This document shows, one piece after another, positions 9,382 to 18,940 of a DNA stretch of 59,266 nt. The translations under genes and the position numbers were made by a program. The DNA comes from Dialister micraerophilus DSM 19965 (lineage in GTDB: Bacteria > Bacillota > Negativicutes > Veillonellales > Dialisteraceae). Within the stretch, counting starts at the first letter, position 1; every line of letters begins with the position of its first letter. Location: contig NZ_GL878519.1 of NCBI RefSeq assembly GCF_000194985.1, positions 945,471-1,004,736 of the forward strand, written 5' to 3'. The notes beneath the pieces were generated by a model. That model did no database searches, was not told the DNA's origin, and saw only the letters and a program-made list of their open reading frames with translations.

Positions 9382-9822
9382 ATGAAACTGCATGAATTAA
9401 AACCGGCAGAAGGCTCTACAAGAGTACGTCGTCGTGTAGGACGCGGAATCGGTTCAGGCATGGGTAAACAATCTACCCGTGGTGCAAAAGGACAAAATGC
9501 CAGAACAGGCGGTGGAGTTCGTCCGGGTTTTGAAGGCGGTCAGATGCCTCTGTATCGTCGTCTTCCGAAACGTGGATTCAAGAATATTTTTGCAGATGAA
9601 TTTGCAATCGTAAACGTAGAATCCTTGAACTGTTTCGAAGACAATGCTGTAGTAGATCCGGCAACATTGGTAGAAGCCGGAATTTTGAAAAATGTTCGTG
9701 ATGGTGTACGTGTTCTTGGAAACGGTGAATTGAAAAAAGCCCTTACTGTAAGAGCTCAAGGATTCACAAAATCCGCACAACAAAAAATTGAAGCAGCCGG
9801 TGGAAAAGCAGAGGTGATCTAA
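9382..9822 (+). CDS. rplO: 50S ribosomal protein L15
   Basis: Late-assembling large subunit protein. The 146-residue product begins [20 protein letters not shown] and has the long glycine/arginine-rich extension ([20 protein letters not shown]) followed by a globular C-terminal domain. Ends one base before secY, typical for the spc operon. Confidence 0.97.
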   Translation: MKLHELKPAEGSTRVRRRVGRGIGSGMGKQSTRGAKGQNARTGGGVRPGFEGGQMPLYRRLPKRGFKNIFADEFAIVNVESLNCFEDNAVVDPATLVEAGILKNVRDGVRVLGNGELKKALTVRAQGFTKSAQQKIEAAGGKAEVI

Positions 9823-9823
9823 T

Positions 9824-11086
9824 ATGGGGTCTGCATTCGCAAATATATTTGCAAATAAAGAACTCAAAGATCGTATTCTGTTCACATTTGTGATGTTTGT
9901 CATCTTCAGGTTGGGAGTACATATTCCTGTACCTGGAGTTGACTCATCTGTTATAGAAAGTCTGTTTACATCCGGAAATATTTTCGGATTTTTGGACTTA
10001 TTTTCAGGTGGAGCACTGAGCAAGTTTTCATTATTTGCAATGAGCATAACCCCGTATATCAACTCATCCATTATTATGCAGTTGTTAACCGCCGTAATTC
10101 CGACACTGGAAGAATGGCAGAAAGATGGCCAAGAAGGATACAAGAAAATACAAAAAGTAACACGTTACTTTACTGTAGTACTTGCATTCATTCAAGCCTT
10201 CGGAATGGCATATGCACTGCGTGCAAATAATGCGTTGCTGGACAACAGTTGGTTTTTCTTATTCTTTATCGTTATAGTACTGACAGCAGGAACATGCCTT
10301 TTGGTATGGATTGGCGAACAAATCACTGAAAAAGGTATAGGAAACGGAATTTCCTTAATCATTTTCTGCGGTATCGTAGCAAGATTTCCGGAAGCTGCAA
10401 GTACAATTGTGGATTACCTTAAAGTCGGTACGATAACACCGTTGCAAGCACTCCTTTTTGTAGTAATAGGACTTGCAATGATACTTGTGGTAATCGCTGT
10501 AAATGAAGCACAAAGACGTATACCCGTACAATATGCAAAACGTGTAGTAGGAAGAAAAATGTACGGAGGACACTCCACCTTTTTACCTCTCAAAGTAAAT
10601 CAGGCAGGAGTTATTCCGATAATTTTCGCATCATCAATAATTATGATGCCGGTTACACTTGCACAATTTGTACATATAAATTGGGTGAAGTCATTAGCCA
10701 CATTATTCGGTTGGGGCACATGGCCGAACACAATATTATACGGAATATTGATATTCATGTTTACATACTTTTACACAGCAATAACGGTAAATGTAAAAGA
10801 CTTGGCCGACAACATGAAAAAATACGGTGGATTTATACCGGGAATACGTCCCGGAGAACCGACAATGATGTATATCGACAAAGTACTCACAAGAATTACA
10901 CTTACAGGAGCGATATTCCTTGCCTTTGTAGCTATACTTCCGAACTTTATCGGTAATATAACCGGAATACAAGGAGTATACTTCGGAGGAACGGCACTTC
11001 TGATTGTAGTCGGAGTAGCATTGGAAACGATGCGTCAAGCACAATCATTGATGGTTACAAGAAACTACCGAGGGTTTTTAAAATAA
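9824..11086 (+). CDS. secY: protein translocase subunit SecY
   Basis: Central pore of the Sec translocon in the cytoplasmic membrane, exporting unfolded proteins and inserting membrane proteins with SecE, SecG and SecA. The 420 residues show about ten hydrophobic segments, the signature PGVDSSVIE near the N-terminus, the RIPVQYAKR-type cytoplasmic loop and the GGHSTFLPLKVNQAGVIPII motif. Its ATG follows the rplO stop after one base, with GAGGTGAT inside rplO. It serves the secreted proteins found elsewhere in the window. Confidence 0.98.
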   Translation: MGSAFANIFANKELKDRILFTFVMFVIFRLGVHIPVPGVDSSVIESLFTSGNIFGFLDLFSGGALSKFSLFAMSITPYINSSIIMQLLTAVIPTLEEWQKDGQEGYKKIQKVTRYFTVVLAFIQAFGMAYALRANNALLDNSWFFLFFIVIVLTAGTCLLVWIGEQITEKGIGNGISLIIFCGIVARFPEAASTIVDYLKVGTITPLQALLFVVIGLAMILVVIAVNEAQRRIPVQYAKRVVGRKMYGGHSTFLPLKVNQAGVIPIIFASSIIMMPVTLAQFVHINWVKSLATLFGWGTWPNTILYGILIFMFTYFYTAITVNVKDLADNMKKYGGFIPGIRPGEPTMMYIDKVLTRITLTGAIFLAFVAILPNFIGNITGIQGVYFGGTALLIVVGVALETMRQAQSLMVTRNYRGFLK

Positions 11087-11112
11087 TTAAAAGTTAGAAG
11101 GAGTTGGGATCT

Positions 11113-11766
11113 ATGTACATCTTATTAATGGGACCGCCCGGTGCAGGAAAAGGCACACAGGCAGAAAAACTCATTCGTGATTACGGAATCCCCCAGATTT
11201 CAACGGGAGACATGTTCAGAGCTGCCGTGAAAGCTGGAACCGCTCTGGGTATCGAAGCCAAAAGTTATATGGATAAAGGAGCACTGGTTCCCGACAGCGT
11301 AACAATAGGCATCGTTAAAGAACGATTACAGCAAGAAGACTGCAAAAAAGGGTGGATATTGGATGGATTCCCACGCAATACGGATCAAGCTCGTGCATTA
11401 GATAAAATTTTGAAAGAAATCGGAATAAAGTTGACATCCGTTATTACCATCAAAGTAGAAAACAAAGACCTCATAAAGAGAATTTGCGGACGAATGATGT
11501 GTAAAAAATGCGGTGCTTCATTCCACAAAGAATTCCGTCCTCCGGTAAGAGAAAATATTTGCGACAACTGCGGTAGTGAACTCTATCAGCGTGCAGACGA
11601 CAACGAAGCAACTGTAGGACAAAGACTTGCAGTATACGAAAGCAAAACAAAACCTCTTATCGACTATTACAAGGAAAGCGGAAGCTATTGTGAAATAGAC
11701 GGTAATCAATCTATGGAAGACGTATACAAACAGATCCAAGCAGCATTGGAGAAAGCGTCAAAATGA
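11113..11766 (+). CDS. adk: adenylate kinase, zinc-containing long form
   Basis: Interconverts ATP + AMP and 2 ADP in the cytoplasm. The 217-residue product has the P-loop GPPGAGKGTQ (residues about 7-16), the AMP-binding DGFPRN motif and a LID domain with four cysteines in a CxxC...CxxC arrangement (CKKC and CDNC), so it should bind zinc. The ATG at 11113 is nine bases after AAGGAG; a TTG three codons earlier is too close to that site. The stop overlaps the map start by four bases (ATGA). Confidence 0.97.
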   Translation: MYILLMGPPGAGKGTQAEKLIRDYGIPQISTGDMFRAAVKAGTALGIEAKSYMDKGALVPDSVTIGIVKERLQQEDCKKGWILDGFPRNTDQARALDKILKEIGIKLTSVITIKVENKDLIKRICGRMMCKKCGASFHKEFRPPVRENICDNCGSELYQRADDNEATVGQRLAVYESKTKPLIDYYKESGSYCEIDGNQSMEDVYKQIQAALEKASK

Positions 11767-12515
11767 TAACGATTCGTACACCGAAAGAAATAGAAAAGAT
11801 AGCTGCTGCCAGCAAATTGACAGCAGATACACTTTCTATGTTGGCAAAAGAAGTCAAAGCGGGAATAAGCACGCTTGACCTCGACAAAATGGCTGAAGAA
11901 TTTATAAGAGCAAACGGAGGTATACCGGCCTGCAAAGGATATGAAGGATACCCCGCAACACTGTGTACATCGGTAAATGAAGTCGTTGTACATGGAATAC
12001 CTTCAGCAAAAAGAATTCTTCGAAAAGGCGATATAATATCAATCGATCTTGTCGTAGAAGTAGACGGTTACAAAGGAGACTCCTGTATTACCGTTCCGGT
12101 CGGCAGAACAAGCAAAAAGAACATGAAACTTATAGAAGTTACCGAAAATGCTCTTTTTGCCGGTATCAAACAAGCAGTCGTCGGTAATCATGTCGGTGAT
12201 ATCGGACATGCGATAGAGAGCTTTGTAAAGCCCTATGGCTACGGTGTACTCAGGGAATATGTAGGGCATGGTATAGGAACGGAAATGCATGAAGAACCGG
12301 AAATACCGAATTACGGTACTCCCGGACATGGTCCGCGACTGGAAGAAGGAATGTGCATCTGTATAGAACCCATGATTACAATGGGAAGTGAAAAAGTATA
12401 CACCCTGAAAGACGGGTGGAGCGTACTCACAAAAGATGGACTTCCGTCAGCTCACATGGAACATACCCTTGTGATTACCGAAGAAGGACCTGAAATTTTG
12501 ACATTGCGTAATTGA
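11763..12515 (+). CDS. map: methionine aminopeptidase, type I
   Basis: Removes the initiator methionine from new proteins in the cytoplasm; metal-dependent. The 250-residue product begins [18 protein letters not shown] and shows the pita-bread fold ligands: the two Asp of the [17 protein letters not shown] region, the His of [12 protein letters not shown], and Glu residues in the C-terminal part (IEPM and [11 protein letters not shown]). It overlaps adk by four bases, a common arrangement in Firmicutes. Confidence 0.97.
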   Translation: MITIRTPKEIEKIAAASKLTADTLSMLAKEVKAGISTLDLDKMAEEFIRANGGIPACKGYEGYPATLCTSVNEVVVHGIPSAKRILRKGDIISIDLVVEVDGYKGDSCITVPVGRTSKKNMKLIEVTENALFAGIKQAVVGNHVGDIGHAIESFVKPYGYGVLREYVGHGIGTEMHEEPEIPNYGTPGHGPRLEEGMCICIEPMITMGSEKVYTLKDGWSVLTKDGLPSAHMEHTLVITEEGPEILTLRN

Positions 12516-12561
12516 AACGTATTACGATATTGATAAATTCACAAAGTCAAAGGAGGCTCTC

Positions 12562-12780
12562 ATGAGCAAGGAAGACGTCATTGAAGTGGAAGGCAAAGTA
12601 GTTGAAAAACTTCCTAATGCCATGTTCCGCGTCAAATTAGAAAACGGACATATCGTATTGGCACATATCTCGGGAAAAATGAGAATGAACTTCATTCGAA
12701 TTTTACCGGGAGACAAAGTCACTGTCGAACTGACAGCATACGATTTGGATCACGGCAGGATAACCTATCGTTACAAGTAA
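12562..12780 (+). CDS. infA: translation initiation factor IF-1
   Basis: OB-fold factor that occupies the A site of the 30S subunit during initiation. The 72-residue product has the standard length and sequence pattern ([20 protein letters not shown], then [20 protein letters not shown]). Ribosome binding site AAAGGAGG. Placed between map and rpmJ as in Bacillus and relatives. Confidence 0.98.
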   Translation: MSKEDVIEVEGKVVEKLPNAMFRVKLENGHIVLAHISGKMRMNFIRILPGDKVTVELTAYDLDHGRITYRYK

Positions 12781-12796
12781 GTAAGGAGGAAGCAAG

Positions 12797-12910
12797 ATGA
12801 AAGTCAGACCGTCCGTCAAGAAGATGTGTGACAAATGTAAAGTTATAAAGCGTAAAGGCCGTGTAATGGTTATTTGCGAAAATCCGAAACATAAACAAAG
12901 ACAGGGTTAA
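12797..12910 (+). CDS. rpmJ: 50S ribosomal protein L36, zinc-binding form
   Basis: The smallest ribosomal protein. Translation from the ATG at 12797 gives 37 residues beginning [15 protein letters not shown], with the zinc ligands CxxC (residues 11 and 14), Cys27 and His32. Ribosome binding site AAGGAGGA. Follows infA by 16 bases and precedes rpsM. Confidence 0.97.
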   Translation: MKVRPSVKKMCDKCKVIKRKGRVMVICENPKHKQRQG

Positions 12911-12934
12911 TAAAGAAAAGGAGGTATAGAGTAT

Positions 12935-13312
12935 ATGGCACGTATAGCTGGTGTAGACTTACCGAGAGATAAGCGCGTTGAGATCGGCTTAACTTATATT
13001 TATGGAATTGGCCTTACTCTTTCCAAAAAAATATTGGCAGAAACAGGAGTATCCCCGGATACCCGTGTTAGAGATTTAAATGAAGATGATGTAGCAAAGA
13101 TTCGTAATGCAGTAGGTGAATACAAAGTTGAAGGTGATCTTCGTCGTGAAGAATCCCTCAATATTAAGCGTTTGGTAGAAATCGGATCATACAGAGGTCG
13201 TCGTCATCGTTTAGGACTTCCCACACGTGGACAGCGTACAAAGACAAATGCACGTACACGTAAAGGACCTAGAAAAACTATTGCAGCAAAGAAAACTGCA
13301 ACAGTTAAGTAA
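12935..13312 (+). CDS. rpsM: 30S ribosomal protein S13
   Basis: Small subunit head protein making bridges to the large subunit and contacting P-site tRNA through its basic tail. The 125-residue product begins [20 protein letters not shown] and has the [20 protein letters not shown]-type C-terminal extension. First ribosomal gene of the alpha part of the operon. Ribosome binding site AAAGGAGG. Confidence 0.97.
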   Translation: MARIAGVDLPRDKRVEIGLTYIYGIGLTLSKKILAETGVSPDTRVRDLNEDDVAKIRNAVGEYKVEGDLRREESLNIKRLVEIGSYRGRRHRLGLPTRGQRTKTNARTRKGPRKTIAAKKTATVK

Positions 13313-13330
13313 TGTTGAAGGAGGAGAAAC

Positions 13331-13714
13331 ATGGCTACAGTAAAAAGTAAGAGAAGAGAAAGAAAACATGTAGAAACCGGTGCAGCTCATATTCGTTCAA
13401 CATTCAACAATACGATTGTAACGATTACAGACTCCAACGGAAACACCATTTCATGGGCATCCGCAGGAGAATTGGGCTTCAGAGGATCACGTAAGAGCAC
13501 ACCGTTTGCAGCACAAATGGCAGCAGAAAAAGCAGCTAAAGTTGCAATCGATCACGGTATGCGTTCAGCAGACGTATTTGTAAAAGGACCGGGAGCAGGT
13601 AGAGAAGCCGCTATCCGTGCATTACAGGCAGCAGGCATTGAAATCAGCAGTATTAAGGACGTAACTCCTATTCCGCACAACGGCTGTCGTCCTCCGAAAC
13701 GTAGAAGAATATAA
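13331..13714 (+). CDS. rpsK: 30S ribosomal protein S11
   Basis: Platform protein of the small subunit near the E site. The 127-residue product has [19 protein letters not shown] and the C-terminal [18 protein letters not shown] signature. In many bacteria rpsD follows it, but here rpoA starts after only 53 bases (13768), so rpsD is absent from this place. Confidence 0.97.
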   Translation: MATVKSKRRERKHVETGAAHIRSTFNNTIVTITDSNGNTISWASAGELGFRGSRKSTPFAAQMAAEKAAKVAIDHGMRSADVFVKGPGAGREAAIRALQAAGIEISSIKDVTPIPHNGCRPPKRRRI

Positions 13715-13767
13715 TTGCTTTTGCGTAAGAATTTTGGCGTCTTCTGGCGCAGAAGGAGGACTTTCGG

Positions 13768-14742
13768 ATGATTGAAAATACAAGCTTCGCGATAAAGATT
13801 GTGGAACTGAGTGATGATAAACGTTATGGTAAGTTTGAATGTGAACCGCTCGAAAGAGGATTCGGTATAACATTGGGAAACAGCTTAAGACGCGTATTAC
13901 TTTCATCATTAGACGGTGTGGCTATTACATCGATAAAAATTGACGGCGTACTTCATGAATTTACAACAATTGAAGGCGTTAGAGAAGATGTAACCGATAT
14001 GATATTGAATTTAAAGAAAATTCGTTTCATTGCTCATGATGAAGCGGTATTTCCTATTCAAGTTCGTATAGACATAGATAAAGAAGGTATTTTCCATGCA
14101 GGAGACATGCAACTGCCGTCTGAAATAGACGTGTTAAATACCGATTTGGAAATATGCACTCTGGATGCCGATGCTCATTTAGGTATGGAATTGACAATCG
14201 ACAGAGGTCATGGCTATGTTCCTTTTAACAAGAACAAGAAAAATGACGAAATCGGAATAATTCCTATCGACTCCATTTTTACTCCGGTTGTAAAATGTAA
14301 TTACAAAGTCAGTGACACACGTGTAGGAAATGAAATGGACTACGACAAACTGACATTGGAATTGGAAACTGACGGATCAGTTAAAGTGGAAGATGCAGTG
14401 GCGCAAGCTGCAACCATTTTGATAAAGTACTTCGAAAATTTCCGGAGATTGGCAACCAAACAAATTCCTGAAATTGACGTTGATGAAATTGAGCCGGAAA
14501 TCGAAGAAAAAGACGATTCACCGGACCTTTCAGTAATTCCGATTGAAGAATTGGAATTATCCGTTAGAGCGTTCAACTGTTTAAAGAGAGCGGAAATAAA
14601 TATGCTCGACCAGTTAACCGACAAAACGGAAGATGAATTAACTCGCGTACGTAATTTAGGTAAGAAATCTGTAGATGAAATAAAAGAAAAACTCGCAGCA
14701 TACAAAGGCTGGGGACTTCATCTTAAAGATAATGATGAGTAA
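13768..14742 (+). CDS. rpoA: DNA-directed RNA polymerase subunit alpha
   Basis: Forms the dimeric scaffold of RNA polymerase and contacts promoter UP elements and regulators. The 324-residue product has the N-terminal assembly domain ([20 protein letters not shown]) and, after an acidic linker (about residues 240-255), the C-terminal domain with [17 protein letters not shown] and the helix-hairpin-helix [13 protein letters not shown]. Ribosome binding site GAAGGAGGA upstream. Confidence 0.98.
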   Translation: MIENTSFAIKIVELSDDKRYGKFECEPLERGFGITLGNSLRRVLLSSLDGVAITSIKIDGVLHEFTTIEGVREDVTDMILNLKKIRFIAHDEAVFPIQVRIDIDKEGIFHAGDMQLPSEIDVLNTDLEICTLDADAHLGMELTIDRGHGYVPFNKNKKNDEIGIIPIDSIFTPVVKCNYKVSDTRVGNEMDYDKLTLELETDGSVKVEDAVAQAATILIKYFENFRRLATKQIPEIDVDEIEPEIEEKDDSPDLSVIPIEELELSVRAFNCLKRAEINMLDQLTDKTEDELTRVRNLGKKSVDEIKEKLAAYKGWGLHLKDNDE

Positions 14743-14759
14743 TAAATAGGAGGAAAGAA

Positions 14760-15101
14760 ATGGCTCGTAGTAGACTGAGAAGAATCAGCGGAGCACGTAA
14801 AGCATTGCTTCGCAGCTTGGTTACATCTCTTTTCCAGTATGGCCGTATTCAGACCACTGAATCAAAGGCAAAAGAACTTCGCCACGTAGCAGACAAAATG
14901 ATTTCCCTTGCCAAAAGAGGAGATCTCCATGCACGTCGTCAGGCTGAATCTTTCATTATGGACAAAGCGATAACCAAAAAGTTATTTGATGAAATAGGAA
15001 AAAAATTCACAGATCGCAACGGAGGTTATACCCGTGTACTCAAGTTGGATGCACGTTTGGGAGATAACGCACCGAAAGCAATCATTGAATTGGTAGACTA
15101 A
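14760..15101 (+). CDS. rplQ: 50S ribosomal protein L17
   Basis: Large subunit protein near the tunnel exit. The 113-residue product starts [20 protein letters not shown] and includes the typical [18 protein letters not shown] region. Last gene of the S10-spc-alpha unit; a strong terminator begins six bases after its stop. Confidence 0.97.
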   Translation: MARSRLRRISGARKALLRSLVTSLFQYGRIQTTESKAKELRHVADKMISLAKRGDLHARRQAESFIMDKAITKKLFDEIGKKFTDRNGGYTRVLKLDARLGDNAPKAIIELVD

Positions 15102-15106
15102 AATAA

Positions 15107-15133
15107 AACGCTTTCCGAAAGGGAAGCGTTTTT
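15107..15133 (+). terminator. intrinsic terminator of the ribosomal protein operon
   Basis: A ten-pair stem (15107-15116 with 15121-15130, one G-U pair) closed by a GAAA tetraloop and followed by a T run. It directly follows rplQ. Confidence 0.9.
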
Positions 15134-15616
15134 CAATGCAAAAATTTTTTTGTTGATACTAAGTCAAAAGGCATAATATAAATCAATAAATATAATACCT
15201 CGGTTGCATAAATAAGGTTCTATAATAAATTCGGATGCAAGTAAATAATATTCGTCTTCGATTTTAATTTATCGGGAAACCGATATAATTAATCACAATT
15301 AATCGAATATGAACTGATTTATGTAAATAAATGATGAAAGTTTTTTGTAGTAAAATTTATTGAGATTATTTTTGCTGCGGTGTCAAATTTCATAAAAGCG
15401 GTATACTTAAATACGGACAAATTAAAATTCACATAGGACAATACGAAATAAACGATATATTGTTTTGTTTTTTATTTACAATCCTTTTTATTTTGAAATT
15501 TTATTATGACAAATACATTTATATTTCCAAAATATAAGGAAAATAACAAAAACAACCCCAAAAAAGAACTATATGTATAAAATATATCAAGATAGAAGCA
15601 TTACAATAAATGAATA
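15134..15616. other. AT-rich intergenic region, no gene seen
   Basis: About 480 bases without a supported gene on either strand. A small hairpin with a GNRA loop (15270-15275 with 15280-15285) is visible but has no T run and no clear partner gene. Nothing else stands out. Confidence 0.5.
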
Positions 15617-15645
15617 TTGCAACTGAAGCATATAGAATGTATACT
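15617..15645 (+). promoter_or_regulatory. candidate promoter of the AEC permease pair
   Basis: TTGCAA (15617-15622) and TATACT (15640-15645) are 17 bases apart, 30 bases before the likely start codon at 15675. Confidence 0.55.
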
Positions 15646-15674
15646 GAAATACATAATTTATGAAAGGTAAAAAT

Positions 15675-16643
15675 ATGGTATTTTTAGAAATTTTGTGGGA
15701 CGGAATACTTCCTCTTATAGTGCTTATAGGAGCAGGAATATTTCTTGATTCTAAATTTAAAATAGATTTAAGTACATACAACAAACTCATTATATGGGTA
15801 ACATTACCATGCTTTGTTTTTTACGGAATATATAATTATATTCCTTCATACTCAAGCTTGGTACTTGTTCCGCTGGCGATAGTGCTTATAACTCTGCAAT
15901 ATTTTTGTTCAAGTATATTTGCAAGACTTTTTAAAATAGAAAAAGATAAAAAAACCATATTTAAAGCGATATCCACTTACTCGAGCATAGGATATATAGG
16001 AATATCACTTGTGATGCTTATTTACTCGAGAATGCCGTATATAGCGGATATAGAACAAAGTCTTATAAATGAAAGCAGAGGCACGATAGTACTTCTTTTG
16101 CTGATAATGCTTTCGGCGATATATATTTTTGAACCCTGTCAATTCGGCGAAGAAGAATTGTCATTCAAAAATACGATAAAACATATAATCAAGATGCCTT
16201 CAATATATGCAATCATATTGGCAATACTTGTAAAAACACTCGGTTTCCATATAGAAACAACATTTCTCTGGTCGATTATCAAACACTACATAGGAGCATT
16301 CATGATATTGGTACTGATATCTGTAGGAATGCAAATAAATCGTATCAAATGGAAAAAACCGGATAAATTCATGTATGTTTCCGCATTTGCAAAACTTATA
16401 ATTAATCCTGTTTTGGCATATATAATTTTGAAAATAATAAATTTACCGAATCCGTTGGATTCACAAGTATTTTTCATATACTCATCGATATCAAGTTCAT
16501 TTTTGACAGCTGTATATGCAAATGAACACGACAAATATAAATCGTATGTACTGCAATCGATATTGTTTAACACGATACTCGGAATAATTACAATGTCGAC
16601 AGTAATATATATTTCACCTTACTTATTTCCGATAGGACAATAA
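15675..16643 (+). CDS. AEC-family permease (first of two)
   Basis: Predicted cytoplasmic membrane carrier of the auxin efflux carrier (AEC) family; bacterial members move malate, malonate or related organic acids, but the substrate here is unknown. The 322-residue product has about ten hydrophobic segments in two halves (ILPLIVLIGAGIFLDSKF at the N-terminus; STYSSIGYIGISLVML in the middle), as usual for the family. The ATG at 15675 is preferred over 15660 because GAAAGGTAA lies between them as the ribosome binding site. A related gene starts one base after the stop, so the two are one operon. Confidence 0.8.
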   Translation: MVFLEILWDGILPLIVLIGAGIFLDSKFKIDLSTYNKLIIWVTLPCFVFYGIYNYIPSYSSLVLVPLAIVLITLQYFCSSIFARLFKIEKDKKTIFKAISTYSSIGYIGISLVMLIYSRMPYIADIEQSLINESRGTIVLLLLIMLSAIYIFEPCQFGEEELSFKNTIKHIIKMPSIYAIILAILVKTLGFHIETTFLWSIIKHYIGAFMILVLISVGMQINRIKWKKPDKFMYVSAFAKLIINPVLAYIILKIINLPNPLDSQVFFIYSSISSSFLTAVYANEHDKYKSYVLQSILFNTILGIITMSTVIYISPYLFPIGQ

Positions 16644-16644
16644 A

Positions 16645-17622
16645 ATGGAATTTTTACATATAATAATAAATAATATAGTGCCGCTCATTATATTTGTAGC
16701 GGTAGGATACTTGATGGATATAAAATTCAATCTTCAAGTGACCGCACTTACAAAACTTACATTTTATGTAATTTTGCCGAGTTTTATATTCTACAGTATC
16801 TATAATGCAAAAATAAATATAATGCTTTTGAATGTGTACTTTATAGCGATAGGGCAAATGATAATAGTAGGAATACTTGCCACCGTGGTAGGTAAGTTGA
16901 GAAAATTTGACAGCTCACGAATAGAAGCCATAAAAAACGGAACAATGTTTTCAAATACAGGAAATATAGGTGCCGCACTTATAACATTGGTATTTTCAAA
17001 TGCACCGTTTATTGTGAACGGTAAAGCGATATACCTACCCGAAGCATTTGCAACATCCACGATGATACTCATACAAATGAATATGTTTTTGAACACATTG
17101 GGATTATACCAAGCCGGGAAAGGGAGACTTACACCTCAAGATGCGATAAAAGTTATATTTCATATACCGGTAATATACACACTTGCTGCGGTATTTGCCG
17201 TTAAATGGCTTGATATAGACATGACACGTACATTCATGTGGCCGGTATTTCAATACAGTGCGGCGGCTCTCGTAGCGGTGGTTATGACCGCATTGGGAGT
17301 GCAAATACATAGAAGCGTAATATCATTTAAACATTTTGACTCGTGGATTGCGTGCTTTTTAAGACTTATCATGGGACCGGTAACTGGATTTATTTTGATA
17401 AAATTTGCAAATATGTTCGGTATAAATTTTTCGCCGATTACCTGCCAAGCCATATTGATAATGTCATGCGCCCCAGCACCCGTAAACTCGGTACTTTATG
17501 CGATAGAATTTAAAAACTGTGTAAATTTCGCCACAGAAATAGTTACAATGAGTACATTTCTGTCAGTTATAACAATGCCGGCAGTTATATATGCGGCACG
17601 AATACTGTTTCCTATAAGTTAA
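16645..17622 (+). CDS. AEC-family permease (second of two)
   Basis: Second predicted organic acid carrier of the AEC family, 325 residues with about ten membrane segments. It shows the family's conserved central motif more clearly than its neighbour (TMFSNTGNIGAALITLVFSN, about residues 103-122). The two copies share length and topology but differ strongly in sequence, so they look like an old duplication or perhaps a heteromeric pair. The start follows the first gene's stop after one base, with only a weak ribosome binding site, suggesting translational coupling. Substrate unknown. Confidence 0.8.
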   Translation: MEFLHIIINNIVPLIIFVAVGYLMDIKFNLQVTALTKLTFYVILPSFIFYSIYNAKINIMLLNVYFIAIGQMIIVGILATVVGKLRKFDSSRIEAIKNGTMFSNTGNIGAALITLVFSNAPFIVNGKAIYLPEAFATSTMILIQMNMFLNTLGLYQAGKGRLTPQDAIKVIFHIPVIYTLAAVFAVKWLDIDMTRTFMWPVFQYSAAALVAVVMTALGVQIHRSVISFKHFDSWIACFLRLIMGPVTGFILIKFANMFGINFSPITCQAILIMSCAPAPVNSVLYAIEFKNCVNFATEIVTMSTFLSVITMPAVIYAARILFPIS

Positions 17623-17663
17623 AAACATTTATATAGGCAATTAGGCAATATTGTAAAAAGTGT

Positions 17664-17692
17664 TTGACATATAAAGCCATATCTATTACAAT
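17664..17692 (+). promoter_or_regulatory. promoter of tRNA-Ser
   Basis: TTGACA (17664-17669) and TACAAT (17687-17692) with 17-base spacing, 11 bases upstream of the mature tRNA 5' end. Confidence 0.75.
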
Positions 17693-17703
17693 ATTAATGT
17701 TAT

Positions 17704-17793
17704 GGAAAGGTGTCCGAGTGGTTTAAGGAGGCGGTCTTGAAAACCGTTAACCGTGAACACGGTTCGGGGGTTCGAATCCCTCCCTTTCCGCCA
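17704..17793 (+). tRNA. tRNA-Ser(TGA)
   Basis: Seven-pair acceptor stem GGAAAGG/CCTTTCC, anticodon TGA, a long class II variable arm, T loop GTTCGAATC and an encoded CCA end. It is a single-gene transcription unit with its own promoter and terminator. Confidence 0.95.
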
Positions 17794-17799
17794 TTATAA

Positions 17800-17828
17800 A
17801 ACACTACGAACAACGTGGTGTTTTTTTT
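17800..17828 (+). terminator. intrinsic terminator after tRNA-Ser
   Basis: Nine-pair stem (17800-17808 with 17814-17822, one G-U pair), five-base loop and a run of eight T. Confidence 0.85.
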
Positions 17829-17846
17829 ATAGGAAGGAGGAATTGC

Positions 17847-18713
17847 ATGAAGCCATTAGTTGAAGACGGATGGTCTTCACACGTAAGAAACATTGTAGGA
17901 CTTTCTTTGGGCGCTGTAATATATTCCGCCGGTCTCGGTCTTTTTTTGGTTCCGAACAATGTAATTGACGGCGGTGTTACCGGTATTTCACTGTTGTTGC
18001 AAGCTGTTACAGGCATACACTTCAGTATACTGGTTGTATTGCTTAATATTCCTTTTTTCTACTTGGGATATAAAAGATTGGGTGCAAGGACTGCTTTGTA
18101 CTCCGGTTATTCCATACTTGTATTTTCGATTGCCAGCCATATGCTTAAAAAACTTCCACCTGCAACTACCGATCCGTTTTTATCCACAATATTCGGAGGA
18201 ATTATAATGGGTATAGGTATCGGACTTGTAATAAAATTCGGTGGTTCGACCGACGGCATAGAAATAGTTGCGATACTTTTGGATCGTAAAACATCATTTT
18301 CTGTCGGTGAAATAGTAATGTTTTTCAACTTTTTCATATTGGGTACATCAGGATTCGTTTTCACTTGGAACAGTGCAATGTACTCGCTTATTGCATACTT
18401 CATATGCTCAAGATTGATGGACAATGTCGCAACGGGACTCGATTCTTCCAAAGGCGTATTTATCATTACAAAAAATTACGATGCGGTATCCGATGCCATA
18501 GTGCACAGCATGGGTAGAGCAGTTACAAGACTTCATGGACAAGGCGGATTTTTGAAAGACAGCAAAGACGTGCTTTATTGCGTGGTATCAAGACTTGAAG
18601 TTATGAAATTAAAAATGGTTGTACGTGAAATAGACGAAGCCGCATTCTTGTCGGTATTTGACGTACAGGAAGTGCATGGCGGACTTATAAAAAAGACCAA
18701 AAGTCCGATTTAA
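17847..18713 (+). CDS. YitT-family membrane protein (DUF161 + DUF2179)
   Basis: Membrane protein of unknown function, 288 residues. The N-terminal two thirds has five to six hydrophobic segments with the YitT pattern (VPNNVIDGGVTGISLLL, then GGSTDGIEIVAILLDRKT). The C-terminal 80 residues form the soluble DUF2179 domain (GVFIITKNYDAVSDAIVHSM ... FDVQEVHGG). Length agrees with YitT and YpjC of Bacillus. The ribosome binding site GGAAGGAGG sits right after the tRNA-Ser terminator, so transcription probably depends on read-through or on a promoter overlapping the tRNA region. Confidence 0.85.
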   Translation: MKPLVEDGWSSHVRNIVGLSLGAVIYSAGLGLFLVPNNVIDGGVTGISLLLQAVTGIHFSILVVLLNIPFFYLGYKRLGARTALYSGYSILVFSIASHMLKKLPPATTDPFLSTIFGGIIMGIGIGLVIKFGGSTDGIEIVAILLDRKTSFSVGEIVMFFNFFILGTSGFVFTWNSAMYSLIAYFICSRLMDNVATGLDSSKGVFIITKNYDAVSDAIVHSMGRAVTRLHGQGGFLKDSKDVLYCVVSRLEVMKLKMVVREIDEAAFLSVFDVQEVHGGLIKKTKSPI

Positions 18714-18830
18714 AATAAATTAAAATTTAATATCGGTATAAAATGGAGAAATTTTTTCTCCGATATGTTATAGTTATGTATGAATATTAATCAAATCGGC
18801 ATAAAGATATAAAATGCAAAATGCGCAAGT

Positions 18831-18859
18831 TTGAGATTTCGGGCTGTATATGATAAAAT
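18831..18859 (+). promoter_or_regulatory. candidate promoter of tig
   Basis: TTGAGA (18831-18836) and TAAAAT (18854-18859), 17 bases apart, about 80 bases before the tig start codon. No CIRCE or CtsR operator was recognised near it. Confidence 0.55.
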
Positions 18860-18940
18860 ATACATTGCGATTTGTCTTATGTTGGTAAGATAAAAAGGTA
18901 TCAATTTGTCGGAATACCGACTTAAGGAGGATTAATTTTT

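Noticed and set aside
18721-18765. Terminator-like inverted repeats after the YitT-family gene
   Set aside because: Two overlapping pairings are possible (GGAGAA/TTCTCC and TATCGG/CCGATA), but there is no T run after the stem, so it was not called.
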